From the NCBI GenBank assembly GCA_900541125.1, contig UQIK01000011.1, positions 1 to 64,000 on the forward strand: 64,000 nt of DNA, read 5' to 3'. The stretch comes from an uncultured Collinsella sp. (GTDB taxonomy: Bacteria; Actinomycetota; Coriobacteriia; Coriobacteriales; Coriobacteriaceae). Made by a program: the position numbers and the translations under genes. The notes under the pieces were generated by a model that saw nothing but the letters and a program-made list of their open reading frames with translations, searched no databases and was not told the origin of the DNA. This document shows positions 15,966 to 25,499 of the stretch, one piece after another; the stretch's first letter is position 1; each line of letters starts with the position of its first letter.

Positions 15966-16838
15966 CTACAGGCGCTTGAGGATCACATAGCGGTTGAGAT
16001 CGCCGCTGCGACCGTCGGCATGGAAGCGCTCGAGCTCGCGCACGGGGACCTCGCCGCTCTTGTAGAACGTACGGACGCCGCGCACCAGGTCGGTGATCTG
16101 CTGATCGTCAAAGTGATGACAATAGCGGTAGGCGTGGCGGTCGTTTTGCCAGCCAATGAGGTGGTCACCGGCTTCAAACTGCGCGGAATCGTAACCCTCA
16201 AACGGCGGGGTGAGCTCGGCGCGGGCCTCGGCGCGAACGGCCTTGCGCGCCATGCGCTCGTCGTTCATAAACTCCCAAAAGCTGATGGCGATGATGCCGC
16301 CTGGGCGCGTCTGACGCACCAGAGCGTCGAGCACGCGTACGCGGTACTCGCACGACGGCACGTGGTGCATAAATCCAAAGCAGACCGAGATGTCGGCGAG
16401 CGGGGCGTCGAAAAGCACGTCGGGTGTCTCGGCGGGGTTGAGCTTCATAAGGGCATCGAGCGCGTCGAGTTCCTGGAAGTGCAGGTTGGGAATGCGCAGG
16501 GCGTGACCATGTGCATCGATGGCCAGGTCTTGGCACGAGTCGACGCCATAGAACTCAAACGGGCAGCTGGCATCTGCCGAAGGATTTGCACCGTCGACGC
16601 CCTTGGCGGCAAGTGCGCCGCCGGCGGCAAAGTTCTCGAATCGCATATTGCCGCAGGCAAGGTCGAAGACGCGGACGGGATGCTCGATCGTGGCGACGTC
16701 GAGCTGCTCGAGCGCGATATCCATGGTGCGTACCCAGCCGGGCCACGGGGCCTGGCGCGTATCGGAAAAGGAGGCGGAGTGCTCGCGATAGAACGTGTTG
16801 TTGAGCTGGATGAGCGATGAGGCGAAATCGCGGTTCAC
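15966..16838 (-). CDS. SAM-dependent methyltransferase, possibly Trm9-like
   Basis: This class I methyltransferase of 290 aa has the SAM-binding motif VFDLACGNMRF, a CFGFMHHVPS segment and a post-motif RPGGIIAISFWEF. The overall pattern recalls tRNA wobble-uridine methyltransferases of the Trm9 group, but the substrate is not established. A GTG start is chosen because GGAGGGAG lies 9 bases upstream; an upstream in-frame codon would put that site inside the gene. Its possible link to the Elp3 gene at 18822 is noted in the findings. Confidence 0.7.
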   Translation of the reverse strand: MNRDFASSLIQLNNTFYREHSASFSDTRQAPWPGWVRTMDIALEQLDVATIEHPVRVFDLACGNMRFENFAAGGALAAKGVDGANPSADASCPFEFYGVDSCQDLAIDAHGHALRIPNLHFQELDALDALMKLNPAETPDVLFDAPLADISVCFGFMHHVPSCEYRVRVLDALVRQTRPGGIIAISFWEFMNDERMARKAVRAEARAELTPPFEGYDSAQFEAGDHLIGWQNDRHAYRYCHHFDDQQITDLVRGVRTFYKSGEVPVRELERFHADGRSGDLNRYVILKRL

Positions 16839-17105
16839 GGCGCGGAACTCCCTCCGTTGGCGGTGCGAAATAAACAGTACGACCATACTACCGTTAACGC
16901 CGCAACGGGGACAACCGAGCTAGGTGTCATTGCTTTGTTTGGACACATTTCCGCAGCTCATATGCACCCGCAACCGCCGGTTGTCAAAAATCTCACTAGA
17001 ATAGGTGGCATGCTCTTGGCGGTGGCGGATAGATTTTTAACTGTGCAAGGCGCCTTAAGAACAAAAACGGTCCGGCGGCACGGCTGGCATCACATAGGAG
17101 GAACC

Positions 17106-17828
17106 ATGAATGTAGAAACTGCGCAGCGGCTCGCCGACCTTCGTCGCAGGAAGGGTTTTAGCCAAGAAGGGCTGGCACGAAAGCTGGGACTGTCGCGCCA
17201 GGCGGTCAGTAAATGGGAGCGCGCGGAGAGCTCGCCCGATACCGAGAACCTGATCTCGCTCGCCAAACTCTATGGCGTGAGCCTGGACGAGCTGCTCAAT
17301 CCGAGCGACGAGATCGAGGACGATATCGAGTTTGAGAACGAGGACCGCGCCCGTCAGCGCGAGGCCGAGGCGGCAGAGCGCGCCCGCACCCATGAGGCGG
17401 CGGCACGCGCCACGGAGGCAGCTACGCAGGCAAGTGATGCCGCGGCCAAGGCGGCGCAAGCGGCAAGCTGGAGTGCGCAGGCCGCCAATGCCGCTACGGC
17501 GCAGGCGACGAGTGGCGGCGCAGTTGGCTCGACTCCGGTGAAGGGCCCGTTCCAGTCGTTCCCGTATTGGGCCGTGTGCTGGCTGCTGTTCTTTTTACTG
17601 ATGTTCCTGGTTGGTGCCAGCCCCTTTCCCGCACTGATCTTCTTTACGATTCCTATCTATCACTGGGTGGCGCGTGCGCTCGATGGTGATTGGGCGCGCG
17701 GGGATATTCAGGTTGGTCCGGCGTCGGTGGCGATCAAGGCCCAGGGGAAGGATGCTTCTGCGGAACCTGATGCTGACGTGGCTACCACGACCACCGCTGA
17801 GCCATGTGCCAAAGAGGGTGACGAATGA
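17106..17828 (+). CDS. XRE-family regulator with membrane anchor
   Basis: The 240-aa protein starts with a classical Cro/C1-type helix-turn-helix (residues 4-60: FSQEGLARKLGLSRQAVSKWE), followed by an alanine-rich helical linker (about 75-135) and two membrane segments (about 155-195). AGGAGG precedes the ATG. The next gene starts inside this stop codon (ATGA), so the two are translationally coupled. A membrane-bound transcription factor sensing the envelope, with the DUF4097 partner as its output or sensor, is a reasonable inference. The 267 bp upstream hold no other gene. Confidence 0.85.
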   Translation: MNVETAQRLADLRRRKGFSQEGLARKLGLSRQAVSKWERAESSPDTENLISLAKLYGVSLDELLNPSDEIEDDIEFENEDRARQREAEAAERARTHEAAARATEAATQASDAAAKAAQAASWSAQAANAATAQATSGGAVGSTPVKGPFQSFPYWAVCWLLFFLLMFLVGASPFPALIFFTIPIYHWVARALDGDWARGDIQVGPASVAIKAQGKDASAEPDADVATTTTAEPCAKEGDE

Positions 17829-18724
17829 TGAAGCTTTCGCATGAATCCAAGGTACGCCTGGGTGTTGGCATCGGAGCGTTTGTGCTCATTGTTGGGCTTG
17901 TCTTTGGCGTTTCGCGGACATTGATTCATTTTGATGGCCCGTGGGATTTCGACGATGTTGTATCCGGCCTGTCTGGTATGGACGATGCGGTTGACGAGGA
18001 CGATCTTTTGGATGGCGGTAACTATTCCGCTCAGCCTCAGCAGCTTTCGAGCGAAACCTTTGATGCCGACGCGTTCACATCGCTTGACTTGGACGTGACG
18101 TCGGGCACGGTCGAGGTCAAACACGTCTCCAGCGGGCCAGTGCGCGTAATTGAAAGCGGTCGCGTGGCAACGGGGACCGTTGCCTTCGATGCGGCAACCC
18201 AGAACCTGGCCGAAATCAAGGGCTCTACGCTCAAGATTCGCCAGTTCGATTGCGATGACGAGCGCGCCATTGACCGCACGGTTACCGTCGAACTGCCGCG
18301 CGAAGTTGCCGATAACATGGTGGGCATTACAGCGAATGTAGGATCGGGTGACCTGACGGTCGCGGGCATTGCGTGTCATGACCTCAACCTGACTTTGGAC
18401 TCTGGAGACGTTGAGTTTACGGGCACCGTGACCGATACCCTGAATGCCGAGGTCGGTTCGGGCGATGTGACGTTCGAGCTCTACCAGGCCCCCGCGAAGT
18501 CGATGGACGTGAGTGTGGGCTCGGGCGATGTGGAGATGACGGTTCCGAACTCGACGGGCTTTAAGGCGAGCCTCACCTTGGGCAGCGGCGACTTCGAGAG
18601 CGATTTCCTTCCGCTTGGCTACGACGGCGAGACCATTTTGAATCTTGAATTCGATAACGGCGATAAGTCTGCTACGTATCGTTTTGAGGTCGGTTCGGGC
18701 GACATGTCGTTTGATCCGGAGTGA
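17825..18724 (+). CDS. DUF4097-type beta-strand repeat protein, membrane-anchored
   Basis: This 299-aa protein has one N-terminal membrane segment (about 11-30, GVGIGAFVLIVGLVFGV) followed by an extracellular domain with a repeating GSGD pattern (five copies between about residues 170 and 295), the signature of DUF4097/LiaX-like beta-solenoids. It overlaps the XRE-like gene by 4 bp. In Firmicutes such proteins take part in envelope stress responses; the same is inferred here. A strong terminator follows. Confidence 0.8.
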   Translation: MMKLSHESKVRLGVGIGAFVLIVGLVFGVSRTLIHFDGPWDFDDVVSGLSGMDDAVDEDDLLDGGNYSAQPQQLSSETFDADAFTSLDLDVTSGTVEVKHVSSGPVRVIESGRVATGTVAFDAATQNLAEIKGSTLKIRQFDCDDERAIDRTVTVELPREVADNMVGITANVGSGDLTVAGIACHDLNLTLDSGDVEFTGTVTDTLNAEVGSGDVTFELYQAPAKSMDVSVGSGDVEMTVPNSTGFKASLTLGSGDFESDFLPLGYDGETILNLEFDNGDKSATYRFEVGSGDMSFDPE

Positions 18725-18770
18725 CATGCGGTTTTCGGAGATCGGTACATATAGGCATGCTCTTTGATGG

Positions 18771-18805
18771 AGGCGCCGGAGCCGTGACGGGCTTCGGCGC
18801 CTTTG
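18771..18805 (+). terminator. rho-independent terminator after the DUF4097 gene
   Basis: AGGCGCCGGAGCC faces GGGCTTCGGCGCC (18771-18801) and is followed by TTTGCCTTT. Confidence 0.75.
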
Positions 18806-18821
18806 CCTTTACAATGGGGGC

Positions 18822-20729
18822 ATGGAACAGATTATCTTGAACATACTCGAGGCCCTGCGTCGCGGCGAGACCGTGGACGACAAAGCGCTCGTCAAACTGA
18901 TACATGCTGAGGCGCGCCGTGAGGGTGCCGACAAACGCGATTTGGCCAAGCGCCGTCTGCTGCCGTTCTACCAGCGGGTAAAACGTGAGGAGCCGGCTCG
19001 TTGGGCTGGGTGGAATGTCGATGCCGAGCTGGAATGTCGACTGCTGCAGGTGCTGCGTATGAAGCCTCGTCGCACGGCTTCGGGCGTGGCGACCATTACC
19101 GTCATCACCAAGCCCTGGCCGTGCTCGGGCGATTGCCTGTTTTGCCCCAACGATCTGCGCATGCCCAAAAGCTATCTGCACGCCGAGCCGGCGTGCGCCC
19201 GTGCGGAGCAAAACTGCTTCGACCCGTATCTGCAGGTGAGCGCTCGTCTGACCGCGCTTTCGCAGATGGGACATGCGACCGACAAGATAGAGCTCATCGT
19301 GCTCGGTGGCACCTGGAGCGACTATCCGGAAGGCTATCAGACATGGTTTATGTCGGAGCTTTTCCGTGCACTCAATGACGATGCCGTCGCCGGCGTGGCG
19401 GCAAACCCCATGTTGGCGCGTCCGGGCATCAGCCGTGCCGAGGCGGGGCGTCTGCTCGATGACGCTCCCGCCGATGCGCTGCCGCCGGTGGTGGCGGAGC
19501 GTCGCGAGCGCTATCGGGCTGCCGGCATTGCGACCGACGAGGTCGAGCTTGCTGCCGGCGTTGCCGACGAGCAGGGGCGTGTGGATGCTGCCGTGGGCGG
19601 CTATAACCGTGCGGTGCGTCGTCTGTACGGTCCCGGTACGCCGTGGGGCGAGGTTGCCAAGTGGCAGACGGCAACGATGGAGGAACTTGAGCGTCAGCAG
19701 CGCATCAACGAGACGGCGAAGCATCGCGTGGTGGGGCTCGTTATCGAGACGCGCCCCGATGCCGTAACGCCGCAGGCGCTTACGCTCATCCGCCGCCTGG
19801 GCTGCACCAAGATCCAGATGGGTATTCAGAGTCTCGACCAACATTTGCTCGATATCAACGAGCGTCGTATTTCGGTGGCGCAGATCGAGCGGGCGTTTTC
19901 GCTTGCGCGCCTGTTTGGCTTTAAGATCCACGCGCATTTTATGCTTAACTTGCTGGGCGCCACGCCCGAGGGGGACAAGCGCGACTACGAACGCTTTATG
20001 ACCGAAGGGGCCTTTATGCCCGACGAGGTCAAGGTTTACCCGTGTGCGCTCATCGAGGGCTCGCGTCTGGTGGGCTGCTACGAGCGCGGCGAGTGGCGTC
20101 CCTATACCGAGGAAGAGCTGCTCGATGTGCTGGCCGACGACATCGTGGTGACGCCGGCGTTCTGCCGCATCAGTCGCATGATCCGCGACTTTAGTTCCGA
20201 CGACATCATGGTGGGCAACAAGAAACCCAACCTGCGTCAGCTCGTCGAAAACCGCTTGGCCGCTCGGGGTGACGGTGCGACGGTGCGCGAGATTCGCTAT
20301 CGCGAGATCAGCACGGCGGGTGCCGACTTGGATGAGCTATCTCTTGATGAGGAGGTGGCGTACGAGACGCCGGTGACGCACGAGCGGTTTTTGCAGTGGG
20401 TGACACCGCAGGGCAAAATCGCGGGCTTTTTGCGCCTGTCGCTGCCCGACCATTCGTTTGTTGCCGCGCATGCTGACGAGTTGCCGACGTCGCCGGACGA
20501 GGCGATGATTCGCGAGGTGCACGTGTATGGCATGGCGGCACGCGTGGGCGACCAGGGCCAGGCGGCGCAGCATCACGGGTTGGGGCGTTTGCTCGTAGAG
20601 CGTGCGTGCGAGATTGCCCGGGATGCGGGTTATGCGCGTATCAACGTGATTAGCGCGATTGGCACACGCGAGTACTATCGCCATCTTGGATTTTATGACT
20701 ATGGCCTTTATCTGCAAAAGGAGCTCTAG
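18822..20729 (+). CDS. Elp3-family tRNA uridine-34 modification enzyme
   Basis: Elp3 uses radical SAM chemistry and acetyl-CoA to build 5-carboxymethyl-type groups on wobble uridine. This 635-aa protein has the radical SAM cysteines Cys101, Cys105 and Cys108 in PCSGDCLFCP, then ELIVLGGTWSDYPEGYQ and ETRPD, and a C-terminal GNAT acetyltransferase domain (about 500-635: HHGLGRLLVERACEIARDAG, GFYDYGLYLQKEL). Both halves are intact, so it is a complete Elp3, acting without the other eukaryotic Elongator subunits. GGGGG precedes the ATG. The spermidine-synthase-like gene starts at the base after the stop. Confidence 0.9.
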   Translation: MEQIILNILEALRRGETVDDKALVKLIHAEARREGADKRDLAKRRLLPFYQRVKREEPARWAGWNVDAELECRLLQVLRMKPRRTASGVATITVITKPWPCSGDCLFCPNDLRMPKSYLHAEPACARAEQNCFDPYLQVSARLTALSQMGHATDKIELIVLGGTWSDYPEGYQTWFMSELFRALNDDAVAGVAANPMLARPGISRAEAGRLLDDAPADALPPVVAERRERYRAAGIATDEVELAAGVADEQGRVDAAVGGYNRAVRRLYGPGTPWGEVAKWQTATMEELERQQRINETAKHRVVGLVIETRPDAVTPQALTLIRRLGCTKIQMGIQSLDQHLLDINERRISVAQIERAFSLARLFGFKIHAHFMLNLLGATPEGDKRDYERFMTEGAFMPDEVKVYPCALIEGSRLVGCYERGEWRPYTEEELLDVLADDIVVTPAFCRISRMIRDFSSDDIMVGNKKPNLRQLVENRLAARGDGATVREIRYREISTAGADLDELSLDEEVAYETPVTHERFLQWVTPQGKIAGFLRLSLPDHSFVAAHADELPTSPDEAMIREVHVYGMAARVGDQGQAAQHHGLGRLLVERACEIARDAGYARINVISAIGTREYYRHLGFYDYGLYLQKEL

Positions 20730-21608
20730 ATGAACAAGCCGAGTGTTTCTGCTGGCGTCGTTGCCGGCGTTGCCCTGGGAGCCGCGGCGCTTGGTGCGGC
20801 CGCCGTCGCTGTTCGTGCTGCCTGTCTGCAGGTTGCGCGAACCCGCAATGGGTTGGCGCGTGTGAAACGCGTGCACGATGGGGACGGCGATGAGATTCGC
20901 GTGTTGGTGCAAGGCGGCGTCTACCAAAGCGCAAGCTACGTTGGTGAGCGTTGGGCGGAGCCCGTCTTTGCGTACTATCGTGCGTTTGACGACGTGTTTG
21001 AGTCCGAGGATGCGATGCACGATGCTTATGGTCACGGCATCAACCGCATGCTTGTGCTGGGTGGCGGCGGGTTTGCCTATCCCAAGTTCACGCTGATGTC
21101 GCACGAGGGCTTGCGCATGGACGTCATCGAGTATGACGGAGAGATTACGCGCCTGGCGCGCCGCTGGTTCTACCTAGACGAGCTCGAGCGCGCGGCGGGC
21201 GATCGCCTGCGGGTGATAACCGCTGAGGCTCGCTCGTATTTGGGTGTGACGAGCGTGGGCCATCGTCGCTACGACGTGGTCGTGAGCGATTGCTTTGGCG
21301 GTGCCGAGCCCGTACGCGAGCTGGCGACGGTTGAGGCATTGCGTTTGGTGCGGGGCAGCCTAAATGTCGGTGGCGTCTACGTTGCCAATATCGTGAGTGC
21401 AAACGAGGGGGGCGATGTGACGTTCCTGCGCGACTGTGCCGCCACGGCGCTTGAGGTGTTCGACCATGCTTGGGTGGTCCCATGTGGCGATGCAGAGTTC
21501 GGCGGCGAGGAGAATTATCTGCTCATCGCCAGCGACGGCGACTACGCCTTTGCCGAAGCTGTGCCCTTCGACACCGACTTCCTCGGTACCGTCCTTCACG
21601 ACAAGTAA
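20730..21608 (+). CDS. spermidine-synthase-like protein with N-terminal anchor
   Basis: This 292-aa protein has an alanine-rich hydrophobic N-terminus (about 8-32) and a spermidine-synthase-like Rossmann domain: RMLVLGGGGFAYP (about 110), MDVIEYDGEITRLARRWF, and YDVVVSDCFGG. Polyamine-binding residues are not clearly conserved, and such fused or anchored relatives may not make polyamines. It begins directly at the Elp3 stop codon (TAGATG), so the two are translationally coupled. The substrate is unknown. Confidence 0.7.
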   Translation: MNKPSVSAGVVAGVALGAAALGAAAVAVRAACLQVARTRNGLARVKRVHDGDGDEIRVLVQGGVYQSASYVGERWAEPVFAYYRAFDDVFESEDAMHDAYGHGINRMLVLGGGGFAYPKFTLMSHEGLRMDVIEYDGEITRLARRWFYLDELERAAGDRLRVITAEARSYLGVTSVGHRRYDVVVSDCFGGAEPVRELATVEALRLVRGSLNVGGVYVANIVSANEGGDVTFLRDCAATALEVFDHAWVVPCGDAEFGGEENYLLIASDGDYAFAEAVPFDTDFLGTVLHDK

Positions 21609-21634
21609 GTCTCCCCGTCCAAAAAAGACTGGTC

Positions 21635-24079
21635 TTAGGCGTGGTCGCGCCAGCTGAGGACGCGCTGCTTCATACCCTCGATGTCGAGCACGCCTTCGGC
21701 AAAGCCCTTGCGCACGAGCTCCTCGGGAACGTACTCATCGTAGCGATCAAAATAAGGCACCTCGCCGGGATAGACGAGCTCGATGGGATCGAAGTCCTTT
21801 TCGGCCTCGGCGGCGAGCACCTCAAAGAACGTCTCCTCGTCGGCCTTCATCTTAAACTGCATAAAGTACGGGCGTGATGGGTCGAGTCCGCGAAGGCCCA
21901 GCTCCGCGGCGCACTTAATCTTGAGCATGCGCTCGAGTGCCAAAAAGGCGTAGCTGCCCAGCCAGGGGAAGAGCACCCAGGTGTCGCCACCCAGGTTGAT
22001 GAGCGGCTTAGTTCCCGCGCCCGAAATCTCGGCGGTATGACGAGCCTGCGCCAAGCGAGTCCGTGCGTTACCCATGAGGTACGGATATGTTGCGTGCTCG
22101 TTGAGCGCCTTGCGCATGCGCTCGAGTACGTGCGTGTTGATGTCACCGGGACAGTCGCCAAAGTAGGCCGGCACACGGCCTTTGACCTGCGTGGCAAAGA
22201 CGGTATGACGCTTCCAGTCTACTTCCTCGACAATCCAGCAGTGTCCGGCGATGGCGATGCGCTCACCGGGCGGTGGGGGATTGACGATTGTGCCCAACTC
22301 GGCCGACTCACTGCGAACGGTGAACTCCTCGTTTTCCTGGAACACGGCGTAGAACTTAAAGTTGTTGATGATGCGCTCGCCCGCGAGACCCACAATGAGC
22401 CCACCGTCCTCGGTGACCTGGATATGGTCGATCTTGATGAGGTGGCGCAGCAACACGCGATAGTCATCGGCCGAGACGCGATGGAAATAACTGAGTGTGA
22501 GCACGCGCTGGGCAAGTTCGGCCGGCGTGAGCTCTCCGGTACTGGCGAGGGTCGACATGGTCTGGTGGTAGAGCAGACTGTAGGGGAGTCGATCGAGCTC
22601 GGGCGGCTCGACCCATTTTTCCTCGCGATAGAGTTGTACGAGCGCGATGCCTTGCAGGAGCTTCCACGGAATGGTCTCGGGCATCATCGTGCGCGGCTCG
22701 GGTTCTTCCTCGCGCATGACAAACCACATCTCGGGCGGAAGGTCGCGACGGCCTGTGCGCCCCATGCGCTGCAAAAAGGAGCTGACGGTAAACGGCGCGT
22801 CAATCTGGAAGGCGCGCTCCAGGCGGCCGATATCGATACCGAGCTCCAGCGTAGAGGTGGTGACGGTTGTCTGCGCCTGCTCCTCGTCGCGCATGAGCCC
22901 CTCGGCCGTCTCGCGCAGCGATGCCGAAAGGTTGCCGTGGTGGATGAGAAAGCGGTCGGGCTCGTGTCGACTTTCGCAGTAGCTGCGCAGCATGGAGCAC
23001 ACGGCCTCTGCCTCCTCGCGCGAGTTGGCAAAGACCAGGCACTTGCGGCCGCGCGTATGCTCAAAGATATAGCCCATACCGGGGTCGGCGTTGTCGGGCG
23101 CCGTGTCGGTGGGGTTGAGAAGCGCCTGCTCGGTCGCTCGTGGGATGTCGACTTCGCCCTCGGGGGCCGAGGAAGTGCGACGGTCTTTGGGAGCGGCCTT
23201 GCCCCGTGCCCGCTCACGACGTTGGCGGCGCTCCTCTTGTGTGAGCTGTCCGCTGTGACGCATGTCTTGTCCGGATGCGGGCAGTGCCGCGGGTGCCGCT
23301 GCCTCAATGCGCTCGCATGCAAGCACTTCGGCCTCTTGAGGACCCATGCTCTCGAATCCTCGCTGCTGTGCCTGGGGACCCGAGTTGTAGAAGTGCTCCA
23401 TGGAGATACGCCACACGCGACGCGGTTCCTCAAAACGGGGGATAACGCAGTCGCGTCCCGTTCCCTGTGAGAGAAAGGCACCCGTGCGCTCGGGGTCGCC
23501 GATGGTGGCCGAAAGGCCGATGCGGCGGGGCTGCACGCCTGCCATGCGCGAGAGTCGCTCGATAAGGCAGAGCGTCTGCCCGCCACGGTCGCCGCGCATG
23601 AGCGAATGGACCTCGTCGATGACCACATAGCGCAGGTCGCAAAACATGCGCGGGATCGCCATGTGCTTATGGATTAAGAGCGCTTCGAGTGACTCGGGCG
23701 TAATCTGCAAGATGCCGCTCGGTTTTTTGATGAGCTTAGCCTTGTGCGACTGCGAGACATCGCCATGCCAGTGCCAGACAGGGATATTGGCTTCTTCGCA
23801 CAGGTCGTTGAGGCGGACGAATTGGTCATTGATGAGCGCTTTGAGGGGGCCGATGTAGAGGGCGCCCACGCTCGCGGGCGGCCTCTCCCAAAACTCGGTC
23901 AGGATGGGAAAGAAGGCTGCCTCGGTTTTGCCGGAAGCCGTGGATGCCGTCAGGAGTACATTGTCTTGCGTGTTAAAGATGGCATCAGCTGCCGCAACCT
24001 GGATGGAGCGCAGGCTCTCCCAATCGTGGGAGTAGATGAAGTCTTGGATAAACGGGGCGTAGCGGTCAAAGGCGTTCAC
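21635..24079 (-). CDS. Lhr-like SF2 helicase of a TerB-N/BrxD module
   Basis: The 814-aa helicase carries SLRSIQ (22-27), ASTASGKT (45-52), Walker B DEVH (155-158), LSATIGD, and QRMGRTGRR in motif VI, and a long C-terminal part like Lhr/BrxHI-type enzymes. A highly charged insert lies at about 280-320. The chosen start is GTG at 24079 with AGGAGG upstream; a TTG 15 bases earlier is unlikely. It is the last gene of a leftward operon with a BrxD-like ATPase and a TerB-N protein; the 115-bp gap to the ATPase gene holds a GGGACGGG stem-loop. A role in DNA processing or phage defence is inferred from the context. Confidence 0.88.
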   Translation of the reverse strand: MNAFDRYAPFIQDFIYSHDWESLRSIQVAAADAIFNTQDNVLLTASTASGKTEAAFFPILTEFWERPPASVGALYIGPLKALINDQFVRLNDLCEEANIPVWHWHGDVSQSHKAKLIKKPSGILQITPESLEALLIHKHMAIPRMFCDLRYVVIDEVHSLMRGDRGGQTLCLIERLSRMAGVQPRRIGLSATIGDPERTGAFLSQGTGRDCVIPRFEEPRRVWRISMEHFYNSGPQAQQRGFESMGPQEAEVLACERIEAAAPAALPASGQDMRHSGQLTQEERRQRRERARGKAAPKDRRTSSAPEGEVDIPRATEQALLNPTDTAPDNADPGMGYIFEHTRGRKCLVFANSREEAEAVCSMLRSYCESRHEPDRFLIHHGNLSASLRETAEGLMRDEEQAQTTVTTSTLELGIDIGRLERAFQIDAPFTVSSFLQRMGRTGRRDLPPEMWFVMREEEPEPRTMMPETIPWKLLQGIALVQLYREEKWVEPPELDRLPYSLLYHQTMSTLASTGELTPAELAQRVLTLSYFHRVSADDYRVLLRHLIKIDHIQVTEDGGLIVGLAGERIINNFKFYAVFQENEEFTVRSESAELGTIVNPPPPGERIAIAGHCWIVEEVDWKRHTVFATQVKGRVPAYFGDCPGDINTHVLERMRKALNEHATYPYLMGNARTRLAQARHTAEISGAGTKPLINLGGDTWVLFPWLGSYAFLALERMLKIKCAAELGLRGLDPSRPYFMQFKMKADEETFFEVLAAEAEKDFDPIELVYPGEVPYFDRYDEYVPEELVRKGFAEGVLDIEGMKQRVLSWRDHA

Positions 24080-24162
24080 GGGGCCTCCTCTCAAATACGA
24101 ACCTCTTAACGCGGTGAGCAGTGGCTTGCCGCATCACTGCCTCGACGTTTGCCCAGATAAAG

Positions 24163-24194
24163 CCTGCCAAAATAAACCCGTCCCTTTTTGCAGG
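24163..24194. repeat. GGGACGGG stem-loop (REP-like) inside the three-gene operon
   Basis: On the minus strand CCTGCAAAAA-GGGACGGGTTTA-TTTTGGCAGG forms a stem-loop directly after the stop codon of the BrxD-like gene. Apart from a one-base shift in the stem it is nearly the same as the element at 128-159, in the opposite orientation. It may reduce read-through into the helicase gene, or be an inserted dispersed repeat. Confidence 0.65.
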
Positions 24195-25499
24195 TTAGAT
24201 GGTGAATTCGGCGAAATTGCGGTTGCCGCTTGCGGTGCCGGTGTCGCCTGTTGCTGTTGCCGGCGCCAGCGCGTCGCCGCCGACGCTTTGCAGTAGCTCG
24301 GCCACGTTGGCGTCGGGGTTTTGGCATAGGATGTCGAGCAGCTCGATAAAGTCACGAATGACCTCACGCGGTGTCAGATGCGTGTCGGCTCCCACGCGGC
24401 CAAACTCAATCTTGAGGAAGTCCACCAAGTCGTTCTCGGTAAGCGTGGGCGTCCAGCCAAAGTAGCCGGCATGGATCTGCATGAGTTTTTCGATGAGCAC
24501 CAGCAGCTCCTCGTAGGTGAGTGGCTGCAGACGGATGATGGGCGCGAGCATGTCCTTAAGGTCCTCGCGCGCAAAGCGGCCCTGAGCGAGTCGGCTGCGC
24601 AGGGCCTCGTAGGAGAACACACCGCGGCGCCGGTCTTCGATGGAGGTTGGCGTGCCGCCCATGATCATGCCCAGGTACTGCGCCTTGCCCTGGAGCGTGT
24701 CGTTGTACATGGTTAGGATCTTCTCGTAGTTGTATTGGCGCGTGATGGCGTTGGGAATCTTATACAGATTCACGAGCTCGTCGATGAGCACCAGCATGCC
24801 CTTGTAGCCGCCGCAGACCAAAAAGCGCGCAATGAGCTTAACGTAGTCGTACCAGTCGTCATCGCTGATGATGGTCGAGGAGCCCAGCTCGGCGCGTGCC
24901 TCACTCTTGGTGCGGTACTCGCCGCGAATCCATTTGGTCACGCGGCTCATAGCTTCTTCGTCGCCCTCGGATACGGCCGCGCGGTAGCGGCGGAGCATAC
25001 GGGCGAAGTCGAAGCCGTGGACCATTTCCTCGAGCGGGGCCAGTTGGGCATTGACGGCAGACTCATCGGCATCGGCACACGAGGCGACCCAGCGATCGAG
25101 GATTAGGTTGAGCGCACCGCCCTCGGGGCGCGTTTTAGTCGATATGTTGCGGATGAGCTCGCGGTAGGTGGCAAGGCCCTGCCCCTGGCCGCCCTGTAGG
25201 CGGCGCTCGGGTGACAGGTCGGCATCGGCGACGACGAATCCCTCGCCCATGGCGTGCGTGCGGATGGTCTGGAGCAAAAAGCTCTTGCCGGCTCCGTAGC
25301 GACCGACCAGAAAGCGGAAGCTCGCGCCGCCGTCGGCGATGAGACTCAGGTCGGTGAGCAGGGCGCGGATTTCGACCTCGCGCCCTACGGTGATGTAGGG
25401 AAGGCCGATGCGCGGGACCACGCCGCCCTTGAGCGAGTTGAGAATGACGGCGGCGACGCGCTTGGGCACGCGGGGTGCTGCGGATGCGGTATCACTCAT
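24195..25499 (-). CDS. BrxD-like ATP-binding protein (DUF2791)
   Basis: The 434-aa P-loop protein has Walker A GRYGAGKS (66-73), Walker B MLVLIDEL (about 235-242) and a sensor-like MGGTPTSIED. The upstream VGREVEIRALL and the overall length match DUF2791, the family of BREX protein BrxD. It overlaps the TerB-N gene by 8 bp, so translation is coupled. In BREX type 2 this ATPase accompanies an Lhr-like helicase, as here, but no PglZ, PglX or Lon-like gene is in the window. A motor or switch in a DNA-processing complex is inferred. Confidence 0.85.
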   Translation of the reverse strand: MSDTASAAPRVPKRVAAVILNSLKGGVVPRIGLPYITVGREVEIRALLTDLSLIADGGASFRFLVGRYGAGKSFLLQTIRTHAMGEGFVVADADLSPERRLQGGQGQGLATYRELIRNISTKTRPEGGALNLILDRWVASCADADESAVNAQLAPLEEMVHGFDFARMLRRYRAAVSEGDEEAMSRVTKWIRGEYRTKSEARAELGSSTIISDDDWYDYVKLIARFLVCGGYKGMLVLIDELVNLYKIPNAITRQYNYEKILTMYNDTLQGKAQYLGMIMGGTPTSIEDRRRGVFSYEALRSRLAQGRFAREDLKDMLAPIIRLQPLTYEELLVLIEKLMQIHAGYFGWTPTLTENDLVDFLKIEFGRVGADTHLTPREVIRDFIELLDILCQNPDANVAELLQSVGGDALAPATATGDTGTASGNRNFAEFTI

